DNA of 52,153 nucleotides from Saprospiraceae bacterium (GTDB lineage: Bacteria; Bacteroidota; Bacteroidia; Chitinophagales; Saprospiraceae). This document shows positions 1 to 9,700 of this stretch, piece after piece (position 1 is the first letter of the stretch; every line of letters begins with the position of its first letter). A program made the translations under genes and the position numbers. The stretch lies in assembly GCA_022842725.1 (NCBI GenBank), contig JALHOZ010000033.1, positions 1-52,153 of the forward strand, written 5' to 3'. A model generated the notes under the pieces. It searched no databases. It saw nothing but the letters and a program-made list of their open reading frames with translations, and was not told the DNA's origin.

Positions 1-231
1 ATTTTGACTGTAAATGTAATCATTTATAAAAAATCAGGACTGAATCCGGAACATTTATAGTTTTCAAAAGCATGTAGTTCAAAAGATGTTTACGCTTCCA
101 AATTGCTTTAAAAATTTTGTAAAAAATCATCAACATTACCTGTTTCTTTAATTTTAAGCCAAAAAAGTGTTAAAAAAGCCGCAAAATGACCTTTTTACCA
201 ACAAAATTTACATTCCATAAAAATATTACAT

Positions 232-239
232 TACTTTTG
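232..239 (+). promoter_or_regulatory. Bacteroidota -7 promoter box of the Cys-rich gene
   Basis: TACTTTTG matches the TAnnTTTG consensus exactly. It ends only four bases before the ATG at 244, so transcription would begin at or very near the start codon and the mRNA would be nearly leaderless. No clear TTG -33 box is seen at the expected distance. The 231 bases before it hold no recognisable gene. Confidence 0.5.
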
Positions 240-243
240 CAAC

Positions 244-618
244 ATGAAGTGGTTGACATTTATTCTGGTCTTTTCGATTTTTACTCAGGCACACAAAGTT
301 TGTGTCCCGGGTTCATGTCGTGCCGAAAAAGAAATGTCTGAAATAACTTTCAGCGGCTGTTCTGCAGACGATTCGGGCAAAAAATCATGTTGCCACAAAA
401 AAACAAATCCCGATCAGGAAGATCAAAACCACTCTTGTGACGGAGAATCCTGCCACTGTTTGTGTTGTGTAAAAGTATTTATTACTTCCCCGTCTTTGAC
501 ATTTACCATGAAAGAGTGGGTTGAATCACCTGCAAAAAAAGACAAAATACTGGCAGAAAAAGTCCATACTTCTGACTTTGCAGAAGATTTTTACCACCCT
601 CCGAGATTATTAGCTTAA
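244..618 (+). CDS. small exported Cys/His-rich protein (DUF6660-like), metal-locus companion
   Basis: This 124-residue protein begins with a hydrophobic signal-like segment (residues 1-17). It is very rich in Cys, with CC pairs near residues 49 and 74 and a cluster reading SCHCLCCVKVF. It ends in YHPPRLLA. A C.C.CC.V cluster and an HPPR-type tail are what I recall of the DUF6660-like proteins that precede heavy-metal TonB-dependent receptors in Bacteroidota, but I could not check this. It lies 65 bases upstream of, and on the same strand as, the HMA-containing receptor, so the two are probably co-transcribed. A role in binding or sensing a soft metal such as copper in the periplasm is inference. 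The ATG at 244 is chosen because it gives the signal peptide. Confidence 0.7.
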   Translation: MKWLTFILVFSIFTQAHKVCVPGSCRAEKEMSEITFSGCSADDSGKKSCCHKKTNPDQEDQNHSCDGESCHCLCCVKVFITSPSLTFTMKEWVESPAKKDKILAEKVHTSDFAEDFYHPPRLLA

Positions 619-683
619 TAATACAAAAGATCTCTAATGTCCTTCACCAGAAGGGCAGATTTGTTTATTTAGTTAATATTGAA

Positions 684-3215
684 ATGCAAAAATATATTAT
701 CATTATTTTAGCTCTGTGTGTTCTTCCGTTTATCGGTTCAGGACAACAAAGAGTTACCATCCCGGTAAGTGGAGCTTGCGGGATGTGTACGGAAAGAATT
801 GAGGGAATCTCCAAAACGACGATCGGAGTTTTAAAAACAAAATACAGTTTGGAAAATCAGACACTTACGCTTGAAGTCGATGATTTATTTCAAAAAAAAG
901 AACTGAATCAGGCATTGTTGAAAGCAGGTCATGACAATGATGGGTTGGTTGCAACAGATGAGGATTATGAAGCTTTACATAGTTGTTGTAAATACCGTCC
1001 GGATCAAAAAAATGATCCCTTTTTACAAACACTGAAAGGAGGCGTTTTTGAAAAATCAAAGGATGGGGCAACAATTCCGTTGATCGGAGCCTCTGTATAT
1101 TGGGTCGGAAGCCAGGACGTAAGTTCGACCAATCTTGCGGGTGAGTTTGAAATCCCTTTATCCAACAACACTTCTTCGCTGATTGTCAGTTATGTAGGAT
1201 ATGCCTCAGACACGATCATGGTCAGTCAGTCAGGATATATCAAAATTGTTTTGGAAGAAAGTGTGGTTCTTGATGCGGTTGAGATAACCCATCGCAAAAG
1301 AACAACAGAAGTGTCATATCTTGATCCGGTAAAAATCCAGAGTATCACCCAAAAAGAATTACTCAAAGCGGCATGTTGCAATCTTGCCGAAAGTTTTGAC
1401 ACGACACCGGCCGTTGACGCATCGATGACAGATGCTGTGACAGGAACCCGAAAAATAGAAATGTTGGGATTGGCAGGACCTTATGTGCAGATCACCAGAG
1501 AAAATATGCCGGACATCAGAGGCCTATCTGCATTGTATGGGTTGGCTTATACTCCTGGTCCGTGGGCAGAAGGAATACAGCTCAATATGGGTGCCGGTTC
1601 TGTGGTCAATGGATTTGAAAGTATTACCGGACAGATTAATGTCGAATTGAGAAAACCTTGTCATGGTGATTTGTTTTTTCTGAATGGTTATGCCAATCAG
1701 GCAGGCAGATTTGAATTTAATTCGTTTTCGAAAACAAAGTTGTCAGAAGCGTGGAGTACTTCAAATTTGTTGCATGTTTCTACACGTGCGTGGAGACTGG
1801 ACCAAAATGATGACGGTTTTATGGACAATCCTATCACCAAACAATTGGGGCTCATTAACAGGTGGAAATACACCAACGGAGAAGGCCACGAGGCTCAGGT
1901 TGGGTTTAAAGTTTCATACCTCGACAATCTGAGCGGTCAGATGGATTTTAATGCCAATGAATCTGACAGATCAAAAGTCTGGGGGTCTACCATCAATACA
2001 ACCAGAGTCGAAGTCTGGGCAAAAAACGGATACGTAAACTTTGACAAACCATACAAAACGTTGGGTTTCCAGTTTTCAGGTGCTTATCATATCCAGGATG
2101 GCGTTTTTGGTTTGCGTCCGTACAATGCAGACCAGAAATCATTATATTTTAATAGTATCTATCAGGATATCATCGGTAATACCGATCACCAGATCAGAAC
2201 AGGAGTCAGTGCTCAATGGGACATGTATCATGAAACGTTGTTAAATACACATTTCGAAAGAAATGAGTTTGTACCCGGATTATACGGAGAATATACCTAC
2301 AAAGGTTCGGAAAAATTTACCCTACTCGCCGGATTGAGAGCAGATTATCACAACAATTTCGGAATGTTTGTGACACCCCGTATGAATATTCGGTATGCTC
2401 CAAAAGAAACCACTGTATTCAGACTTTCAGCAGGAAGAGGACAACGCACAGCCAGTATTTTTGCAGAAAATGCAGGAATCTTTGCTACCAACAGGAATAT
2501 TACCGTCAGGGGAAATAATCCGAATACACCCTATGGTCTTGATGCTGAAATTGCCTGGAACATTGGATTCAGTGTGACACAGGAATTTGACATGTTGGGT
2601 ATGAACTGGATGTTCAGTCTTGATGCCAACCGGGTTGAGTTTGTCAATCAGATTGTTTTAGATATGGAAAACCCAAGGGAGATTGTATTTTACAACCTGA
2701 ACGGACAATCATTTGCCAACAGTATTCAGGGGCAATTTGATATTCAGGTGACCAAATGGCTTGATGTGAGATTGGCATACAGATATAATGATGTCCGAAC
2801 AACCTATGGTGAGACTTTATTAAGAAAACCACTAAACTCTCCACATCGGGCATTTGCGAATGTTGCAATTCATTTTGGAAAAGGATGGAAATGGGATTAT
2901 ACCATCAATCGTATGAGTGAGTCCAGACTGCCTTCTACCGAGGCCAATCCACCGCAATACCGGTTTGATCAGGAATCTCCGGCATATTTTCTGAGTAATA
3001 CCCAAATCAATAAAGAAGCCGGAAGATTTGAATGGTATGTCGGAGCAGAAAATCTTTTTGATTTTCATTTACACAATCCGATTATTGCGGCCAACGATCC
3101 TTTTTTACCATATTTTGACGGATCTTTGGTATGGGGTCCGATTATGGGCAGAAACCTGTATGTTGGTTTCCGTTATAATCTCGAGGAAAAATCTTCGGAT
3201 CATAAAGACCATTAA
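684..3215 (+). CDS. TonB-dependent outer-membrane receptor with N-terminal heavy-metal-associated (HMA) domain
   Basis: This 843-residue protein has a signal peptide (about 1-20) and then an HMA-like domain at about 22-92 with the metal motif GACGMC (Cys32 and Cys35). A carboxypeptidase-regulatory-like beta-sandwich follows (about 110-195), then a TonB plug (about 225-330, including QLNMGAGSVVNGFESITGQ) and a long beta-barrel to the C terminus. Such receptors use TonB energy to import ligands across the outer membrane. The fused HMA domain and the Cys-rich neighbour point to copper or a similar metal rather than a glycan. A CC pair (about 101-102) follows the HMA domain and another (about 231-232) lies at the start of the plug. 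It is separated from the glucan locus by a strong terminator and is not its SusC. The stop codon forms the edge of the inverted repeat described next. Confidence 0.88.
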   Translation: MQKYIIIILALCVLPFIGSGQQRVTIPVSGACGMCTERIEGISKTTIGVLKTKYSLENQTLTLEVDDLFQKKELNQALLKAGHDNDGLVATDEDYEALHSCCKYRPDQKNDPFLQTLKGGVFEKSKDGATIPLIGASVYWVGSQDVSSTNLAGEFEIPLSNNTSSLIVSYVGYASDTIMVSQSGYIKIVLEESVVLDAVEITHRKRTTEVSYLDPVKIQSITQKELLKAACCNLAESFDTTPAVDASMTDAVTGTRKIEMLGLAGPYVQITRENMPDIRGLSALYGLAYTPGPWAEGIQLNMGAGSVVNGFESITGQINVELRKPCHGDLFFLNGYANQAGRFEFNSFSKTKLSEAWSTSNLLHVSTRAWRLDQNDDGFMDNPITKQLGLINRWKYTNGEGHEAQVGFKVSYLDNLSGQMDFNANESDRSKVWGSTINTTRVEVWAKNGYVNFDKPYKTLGFQFSGAYHIQDGVFGLRPYNADQKSLYFNSIYQDIIGNTDHQIRTGVSAQWDMYHETLLNTHFERNEFVPGLYGEYTYKGSEKFTLLAGLRADYHNNFGMFVTPRMNIRYAPKETTVFRLSAGRGQRTASIFAENAGIFATNRNITVRGNNPNTPYGLDAEIAWNIGFSVTQEFDMLGMNWMFSLDANRVEFVNQIVLDMENPREIVFYNLNGQSFANSIQGQFDIQVTKWLDVRLAYRYNDVRTTYGETLLRKPLNSPHRAFANVAIHFGKGWKWDYTINRMSESRLPSTEANPPQYRFDQESPAYFLSNTQINKEAGRFEWYVGAENLFDFHLHNPIIAANDPFLPYFDGSLVWGPIMGRNLYVGFRYNLEEKSSDHKDH

Positions 3216-3461
3216 ACCCAGAATCCGCATTAGAAATTTATTGCGAAAAAATCTGACTTCATATTAGTTTGAAGTTAAGAAGCCATGCAATGCTTTGCAT
3301 GGTTCCCTCATTAAATCGTGACTTCGTGTCACGATTTTGCTTCGCATCATTCGGTCATCCTCAATGCAGCTTAGGCTGCATCTCCGGGTAAAAAATTCTG
3401 AGCCTCGTAACTATTTTGTCATATTTTCTCTCATGACAAAGTCCAATGCGGAATCCGGGTT
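3215..3461. repeat. inverted-repeat-bounded, multi-hairpin element
   Basis: The 17-base arms at 3215-3231 and 3445-3461 are inverted copies of each other (15 of 17 match). Between them lie five further hairpins. They are ACTTCA/TGAAGT (3256-3261 with 3270-3275), an 8-bp stem with a 4-base loop (3283-3302), a 9-bp stem with loop TTCGT (3314-3336), a 7-bp stem with loop TTAG (3364-3381) and an 8-bp stem (3415-3440). No protein-coding frame is convincing. The structure suits a MITE-like or REP-type repeat, or a structured 3-prime UTR or small RNA. The left arm includes the stop codon of the receptor gene. Confidence 0.55.
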
Positions 3462-3505
3462 AAAAAAAATGCAGCAGGTTTAATAAGTCTGCTGCATTTT
3501 TTTTT
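3462..3505. terminator. strong bidirectional rho-independent terminator
   Basis: ATGCAGCAG (3469-3477) pairs with CTGCTGCAT (3489-3497), flanked by an A-run on the left and a T-run on the right. It can therefore stop transcription of the metal receptor on the plus strand and of the regulator gene on the minus strand. No gene is seen in the remaining bases to 3578. Confidence 0.85.
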
Positions 3506-3578
3506 AATTTATTTTTGACGGTCAGGTAATATAAAACCTGACTTTATCAAGGAGAATTCGACATTTCAACATGGCTTG

Positions 3579-6458
3579 TCAAATATTCATCATGTAATCA
3601 TTGAGATTCGCATCATTAGGGAGGTCTAATTTTTTTCTCAGGCGATAACGACTGATTTCAACCCCACGAACAGAAATATTAAGCAAAGGAGCAATATCTT
3701 TGGTGGTCAGATTAAGTTTGAGATAAGCACTTAATTTTAAGTCTCTGGGACTCAACTGAGGGAACATGGTTTTTAACCTGCTTAAAAAGTTATTGTGTAC
3801 CGCATCAAAATTCTGAGCAAAAGATTCCCAATCGTCATCAAGTCTTTCGTCGTTGGACAATATAGAGATCATGTTTTTGACTTCCCGTTTGACTTCCGGG
3901 TCAGTGATTTTTTTGACAATTTTGTTCAGTTCGGTTTTAAGCTTGTGAATCGCCTCATTTTTTTGAACCAAATGCATGGTTGAAAGACCCAGTTCTTTGT
4001 TTTTGTATAAAATTTCCGCTTCGAGTTTTTCATTTTGTAATTGAAAAACCCGGGCTTCGCTTTCATTTTTTTGTTCTTCGAGATCTGTGGTTATTTGTTC
4101 GTATTTATTCACCAACCGTTGACGACTATACCAAATGATTAAAATTATCGTCAAAAAATACATCAAAAAAGCATATTTTGAACGATACCACGGAGGAAGA
4201 ATTTCGAATGAAAATGTATAAGGTTGAGAAACATTACCGTATGAATCTATGGCTTCCAACTTAAGTTGATACTTTCCCGGTGCAAGGTTGTTGATTTCTT
4301 TACTGCTTTTAGTGTCCCAGGTTGACCAATCTTTTTGGGAAGGACTCAGATAATACCGGTATTTAATATTTTCGGAGCAGGCTGAAGACGCAAAATCAAA
4401 TAAAAAAGCATTGCTGGTGTAGTCGAAAGCAAGGCTATTATTATCCTGCTTTTCAAAAGAATCATATCCTTCGGTGACCACAAGTTGTTTGTTTACATCA
4501 AACAACCTGGAAATATACACATACATGTTTTTTGTGGTAACACTTTCATTACTGAAATACTTTAATCCTTTGGTTGTGAGAAACAAAGCATTGCCATTTT
4601 GAAGCGGATATATTTTTTCAAATCCGGGAACAAGGCCATTTTTTATTTCAAGATATTTATATTCGTAGGTTTTGCTGTTGAAAAGTTTGTTGTCATATCG
4701 GATAAAACCAACGTTTTTGTCTGTGGCCAGCCATAAAATATCATTGTTTTGCGCCAGCGCTTTGTAATAAAACGATGTATTTTCGGGTAGTCCCGGCAGT
4801 TTTATACTGATAAATGTATCTCTTTTTTTATCAAATTTGTAAAAACCCTTTTCTGCAGAAACGATGATTTCATTTTCAATATTAAAAACATTATTCCTCA
4901 GGTGACCGGGTAATCCGTTTTTCTGACCAAAATTTTCAATATCGGCCGTTAATTTTTCGACATTGATTTTCAAACGGAACAAACCCCTGTAGGGATGGGA
5001 AACCCATAAATATTCATCATCTTTTACCATGATCCTGCAAGACTCATCAAAACCGGAAATTTTTCCGACTTCCAACCATATCGAACCGGTTTTCCGGAAA
5101 ACATACAATCCGGAATAAAAACCACCCAAACAATAATTTTGGTCACCAAATTCCAAAAACTTCCAGGAACCGTTATTATTACTGATTTTTACAGCTTTAC
5201 GGTCACGGATTATGAATGCACCATCATTATGACTCATAATCAAATCTCCAAAAACAATATCCAAACCCCAAACCTGTCCGTCGGACCCCTCAATTTTTTG
5301 AAAACCAAAATAGGAATGTTCAGAAGATTTGGCTTCCAGAGATTTGTAATACAGACCATTTTCGGTGCCGCAATATAACTTTCCGTCGTAAATAGCGGTA
5401 GCATAAACAGCTCCCTGCAAAGCACCATCAGGATATATATTGGTTAAGGAACTGCCCAAATCGATTTTATTGATGCCATTATATGTACCAACCCAAAGTT
5501 GATGATTGGGTGAAAAGTGCAGGCTTGCAATGGTGTTATTCTGAAGGCCGGTTTCTTTGGTAAATGACAAATGTATTTTATCCTGATGATCAATGAGCAC
5601 AATACCTTTGAGATAGGTCCCGACTGCCAGAAGCGAATCGTTTATTTTACAGGCCGAATGTACCCTGTTTTGTTTTAAAAACCGGGAAACTTCATTATCC
5701 GTGATTTTCCATTTTCCACCTTCAAGTTTTATGAGACCATCTTTTTCCGTGAGAACGTACCATACATTTTGTAAGGAAATAATGTTGGTTATCGGTTTGT
5801 TTTTCAATAACTCACTTCCTTCCAAAAATGTGGCATTGCCGTCATCAATGCGGAAAAGACCTTTTTCGAGATCATTATAAACGATGGTATTGCCGATTTG
5901 AGAAAGGTGAGTACTTCCTTTTGTTCCGAATACTTTCCATTGACTGCCATTGTACGCATAAATCCTGTTTAATGACCTGAAATAGAGGGTTCCTTCCACA
6001 TATTTAAGGTTCCAAACGTCTTCCAATTGATTAAAAGCTGTTGGAATGGTGTTTTTTATGTCAAAATATTTTAGAACGCCGTTTTTATCGGGTTGAAAAT
6101 ACCCTAATTCATCCTGACCGCCCACATATATTTTTTGCAAGACACTGTCATAAGCAACAGACCTGAGGATCGTTTTGTCCGGGAGATAATATTTTTCCCA
6201 TTTATGGCCGTCAAACTGCAGTAAACCTTCATTATTGGCAGCCAAAATTCTGTTGTTTTTTCCACTGATGATATCCCAGGTTTGTGTACCGCCGTTGTAT
6301 TTATGCCTGTCAAAACCATAAATCTCCGGAATACCAAAGTTAATATTTTGGCTATGTAAATACTTTTCACCTGAAAAAAGCATTACAAAAACAAAACAAA
6401 CACAGCGAAAAACCAATCTGCCATGTCCGGTAAAAACATTATGTAAAAAATTTTTCAT
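3579..6458 (-). CDS. membrane-anchored sensor-regulator: beta-propeller, Y_Y_Y domain, TM helix, coiled coil, LuxR-type HTH
   Basis: The 959-residue protein starts with a hydrophobic export segment (about 15-36). A long propeller-like sensor region follows, with many repeats of the WVGT.NGI type. A Y_Y_Y (triple-tyrosine) domain at about 690-755 ends in FEILPPWYR. One transmembrane helix lies at about 763-778, a coiled coil at about 785-850 and a LuxR-type helix-turn-helix at about 902-959 (LSPRDLKLSAYLKLNLTTKD). It resembles Bacteroidota hybrid two-component systems but has no histidine-kinase or receiver domain, so it would couple periplasmic ligand sensing straight to DNA binding. It is divergently transcribed from the glucan operon and probably controls it. 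A weak -7 like TATCTTGC lies at 6501-6508 on its strand. Confidence 0.88.
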   Translation of the reverse strand: MKNFLHNVFTGHGRLVFRCVCFVFVMLFSGEKYLHSQNINFGIPEIYGFDRHKYNGGTQTWDIISGKNNRILAANNEGLLQFDGHKWEKYYLPDKTILRSVAYDSVLQKIYVGGQDELGYFQPDKNGVLKYFDIKNTIPTAFNQLEDVWNLKYVEGTLYFRSLNRIYAYNGSQWKVFGTKGSTHLSQIGNTIVYNDLEKGLFRIDDGNATFLEGSELLKNKPITNIISLQNVWYVLTEKDGLIKLEGGKWKITDNEVSRFLKQNRVHSACKINDSLLAVGTYLKGIVLIDHQDKIHLSFTKETGLQNNTIASLHFSPNHQLWVGTYNGINKIDLGSSLTNIYPDGALQGAVYATAIYDGKLYCGTENGLYYKSLEAKSSEHSYFGFQKIEGSDGQVWGLDIVFGDLIMSHNDGAFIIRDRKAVKISNNNGSWKFLEFGDQNYCLGGFYSGLYVFRKTGSIWLEVGKISGFDESCRIMVKDDEYLWVSHPYRGLFRLKINVEKLTADIENFGQKNGLPGHLRNNVFNIENEIIVSAEKGFYKFDKKRDTFISIKLPGLPENTSFYYKALAQNNDILWLATDKNVGFIRYDNKLFNSKTYEYKYLEIKNGLVPGFEKIYPLQNGNALFLTTKGLKYFSNESVTTKNMYVYISRLFDVNKQLVVTEGYDSFEKQDNNSLAFDYTSNAFLFDFASSACSENIKYRYYLSPSQKDWSTWDTKSSKEINNLAPGKYQLKLEAIDSYGNVSQPYTFSFEILPPWYRSKYAFLMYFLTIILIIWYSRQRLVNKYEQITTDLEEQKNESEARVFQLQNEKLEAEILYKNKELGLSTMHLVQKNEAIHKLKTELNKIVKKITDPEVKREVKNMISILSNDERLDDDWESFAQNFDAVHNNFLSRLKTMFPQLSPRDLKLSAYLKLNLTTKDIAPLLNISVRGVEISRYRLRKKLDLPNDANLNDYMMNI

Positions 6459-6631
6459 TAATAATATACACTTTATTTTACCTTAAACCGGAATACGTGC
6501 GCAAGATATAAATTACTTCTTACGAAAATTGAATTCATGAAAAAAAATATAACACATCAACCCGGGAAGTTGCCAAATCAAAATAAAAATTATCCCGGCA
6601 ACCTCACGAACCACAAAAACAAATGCTGTCA

Positions 6632-6679
6632 TACATCATTTTTAAAAAAATATAGCGTCTGATGTAGTCGTGATGTAGT
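6632..6679. promoter_or_regulatory. candidate operator repeats between regulator and glucan operon
   Basis: TGATGTAGT occurs twice, at 6660-6668 and 6671-6679, with starts exactly 11 bases apart (one DNA turn). An inverted half-site, TACATCA, lies at 6632-6638. The repeats lie in the 292-base divergent spacer, upstream of the operon start at 6751, where an activator site would be expected. Assigning them to the divergent LuxR-type regulator is inference. A separate stem, GTTGCC/GGCAAC, lies near 6570-6605. Confidence 0.5.
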
Positions 6680-6703
6680 GAAAAACAGTTTCTTTTCATT
6701 TCA

Positions 6704-6730
6704 TTGGAAATATTTTTACAATTATTTTAC
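6704..6730 (+). promoter_or_regulatory. possible promoter of the glucan operon
   Basis: TTG at 6704-6706 is followed 16 bases later by TATTTTAC (6723-6730), a six-of-eight match to TAnnTTTG. The match is imperfect, which would fit a promoter that needs an activator. It sits just downstream of the paired TGATGTAGT repeats and 20 bases before the start codon. Confidence 0.3.
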
Positions 6731-6750
6731 AATTCATCAAAATTCGCATC

Positions 6751-9700
6751 ATGAGGAACGTTGTAGCCGTGTTTATACTTTTCCTTTGTTTCGGCATATC
6801 GGAAGTCCTGTCCCAGGCCGACAAAGTAAAAGTTGATTATGAGAATAATGGCATTGTACTCAAAATCAACAATCAGCCTGTAATGGTAAATGGTATGAAC
6901 TGGGATTATTTCCCTATTGGTACCAATTATTCCTATTCTTTGTGGGACCAATCTGACCAGATCATACAAGCTGCCCTCGATGATGAAATGTCTTTATTGG
7001 CAAACATGGGTGTCAATTCTATCAGAGTGTATTCAGGAATTCCTAAAAAATGGATCACCTACATTTATGAAAAGTATGGAATTTACACTATGTTGAACCA
7101 TTCATTCGGAAGGTACGGACTCTCTATTGACGGGGTATGGTATGCTAATACAGATTATGCTGATCCAAAAGTGAGAACCTTACTGTTGGAAGAAGTCAGA
7201 AAGCTCGCAGAAGATTATAAGGATACTCCGGGACTATTATTGTATTTATTGGGTAATGAAAACAACTACGGCCTTTTCTGGGAAGGAGCCGAAACTGAAG
7301 ATATTCCTATGCAGGACAGAAAATCCACACAAAAGGCATATCCTATGTACACTCTTTTTAATGAAGGTGCAAAAATTATCAAAAGTGCTGATCAGAATCA
7401 TCCGGTAGCTTTGTGTAACGGAGACCTGCTTTTCCTAGATATTATTGCCAAAGAATGTAAAGATGTTGATATTTTTGGTACCAATGTGTACCGGGGAATT
7501 TCTTTTGGCGATTTGTTTGAAAGAGTAAAAAAGGAATATGGAAAACCGGTATTGTTTACTGAATTTGGTGCTGACGCCTTCAATGTTCAAAAAAGTGAGG
7601 AAGATGAGCGCGCACAGGCTATGTTTGCTGTAGGCAATTGGCAGGAAATATATGAAAATGCCGCAGGTTTGGGTAAAGCCGGAAATTCTATAGGTGGATA
7701 TACCTTCCAATTCAGTGACGGGTGGTGGAAATTTGGTCAAACTAAAAATCTCGATGTTCATGACATCAATGCTTCCTGGTCCAACGGTGGGTATTTTTCA
7801 GATTACAAAGAAGGAGAAAATAATATGAATGAAGAGTGGTTCGGGATTTGTGCGAAAGGGCCGACGAATGCAATGGGACTATACAAACTATATCCCAGAG
7901 CGGCTTATTATGCACTGAAAGAAGCCCATAAAATCAATCCTCTTCAGTCAGGTATGACTTTAACTTCCGTCACTAAACATTTTACAGCTATAAATCTTGC
8001 CGAATCCGAACTAAAGTCCCGTGGAGATAAAGCTGCACTAAACATCGGAAAATCAGGAAAAATCAGTCTCAGCAGATTCAGTGCTGAATTTAACACGTAT
8101 AATACAGGAGGAAGCCTCATTTCGACACCTAAAGACCCTGTGGCCGGCAACAACATCTTTCCAAATCAGCAGGGATTCGACCATACACAATCGTTTTTTG
8201 TCGGGGTGGAAGCACAACCCACAGCAAGCATGCGTGCCAGTGTGGAATTTAATATCCTTGGCAATGTAGCTCAAAATCCAATAGATCAGATATTTTATGA
8301 AAACAGAGGCAGACCTGTTTTGATCACCGGAAACAACGGAAGTGTCACCTTGCAGGACAACAATCGTTTTCAGGTTTACCGGGCTACCTATGCATGGGAG
8401 CACAGTCATTTCAGTCTGAACGGCTTTTACAGAACCGGGCATTATCATTGGGGATATGAAGGTGATTTTTTTGGTTTGTATCCGGAAGCCAATTATGGTC
8501 CCAACATAGATATATATAATGGTATAGCACCTTTTGGTTTTGAACTGGAAGGAAAGAAAAAGTTTGCCGGTCTTAAAGCCGCTTTCGGACCACAATTATG
8601 GTGGGGAGCAAACCCGGCTGTATTGCTCAAATACACCAAAGAAATTGCGCGGTTTAAAACAACGGCAATATTCCACGAAGATCTTGATCAGTTAGGTCTG
8701 ACAGAAAGTTCTTTTGCTATACCACAACCAAAAACCAGACGATTGACATTACATACAGCCCGAAAATTTGGAAAGTTTGGAATTGATGTCGGTGGTATTT
8801 GGGGCGGACAACCATTGCACGGACGGGAATTTCAATTGGTTCGTGAAGAGTCCGGCGTAACCAATGTTTTTGTGGATCAGATCAATGATTCGGATAGTTG
8901 GGGAGGAAAATTAAAACTAACTTTACAAAGTGGTTCCTTTAATTGGTACGCTCAATCCGCTGTACAAGGTTTGGTAGCAAACGGAGGAGCAGATTTTACC
9001 CAGACCTTTACCGGATGGAGACTCAAAGACAGCGGCAGTGGAAATCAGTATAATTTCCTGAGTGGATTTACTTACCGGATCGGAAATTTTGAAATAGCTC
9101 CGAATTTCCTTTGGCAACAGCCGATCGAAGGTCCGGTTCCTTCCGGTGTATCAGCCCCGGGAAGACCCAGAAATATTCTGACCGATCCTTTTGTCGTAAG
9201 AGCCAACAGAGAGACCGTAGCCGGAGAGTTGTTGCTGACTTATGATCCAACACCGGGAACATGGATGTATGAATGGGACAATGACAAAACCGAAGATTCA
9301 GAATTTGCATTAAGTGCCGGAGTGGTATACCGCCATCACCCTACCACTATGGATGCTGCGATCGGTATCTTTCCGGACGGGAGAACCACATTTGCTTTCC
9401 CGGGAGCACCTCCGGCTCAGGATTTGTGGGAAGTTCATACCAGAATTGTATCAAAAATGAATAAAAATTTTGGCATTATAGCCAATATTTATGCAGGTGA
9501 TGCGCAGGCAAATGGCAGCGATGCCAGATTGGTCAGGCGGTATGGTGCCGATGTAAGATCATTATACAAAAAAATGAAATTTCATACATTCCTCAAATTT
9601 AATGATTGGGGACCTTATGACTATCACCGGGATTTTAACCTTACCTTTCCGGTTCAGTTTATGCTGGACGTATCCACCACGACAGGCAAACCCGATTGGT

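Noticed and set aside
684-3215. Metal receptor as the missing SusC of the glucan locus
   Set aside because: It has an HMA domain, no SusD partner, and is separated by a terminator and a divergent regulator gene.
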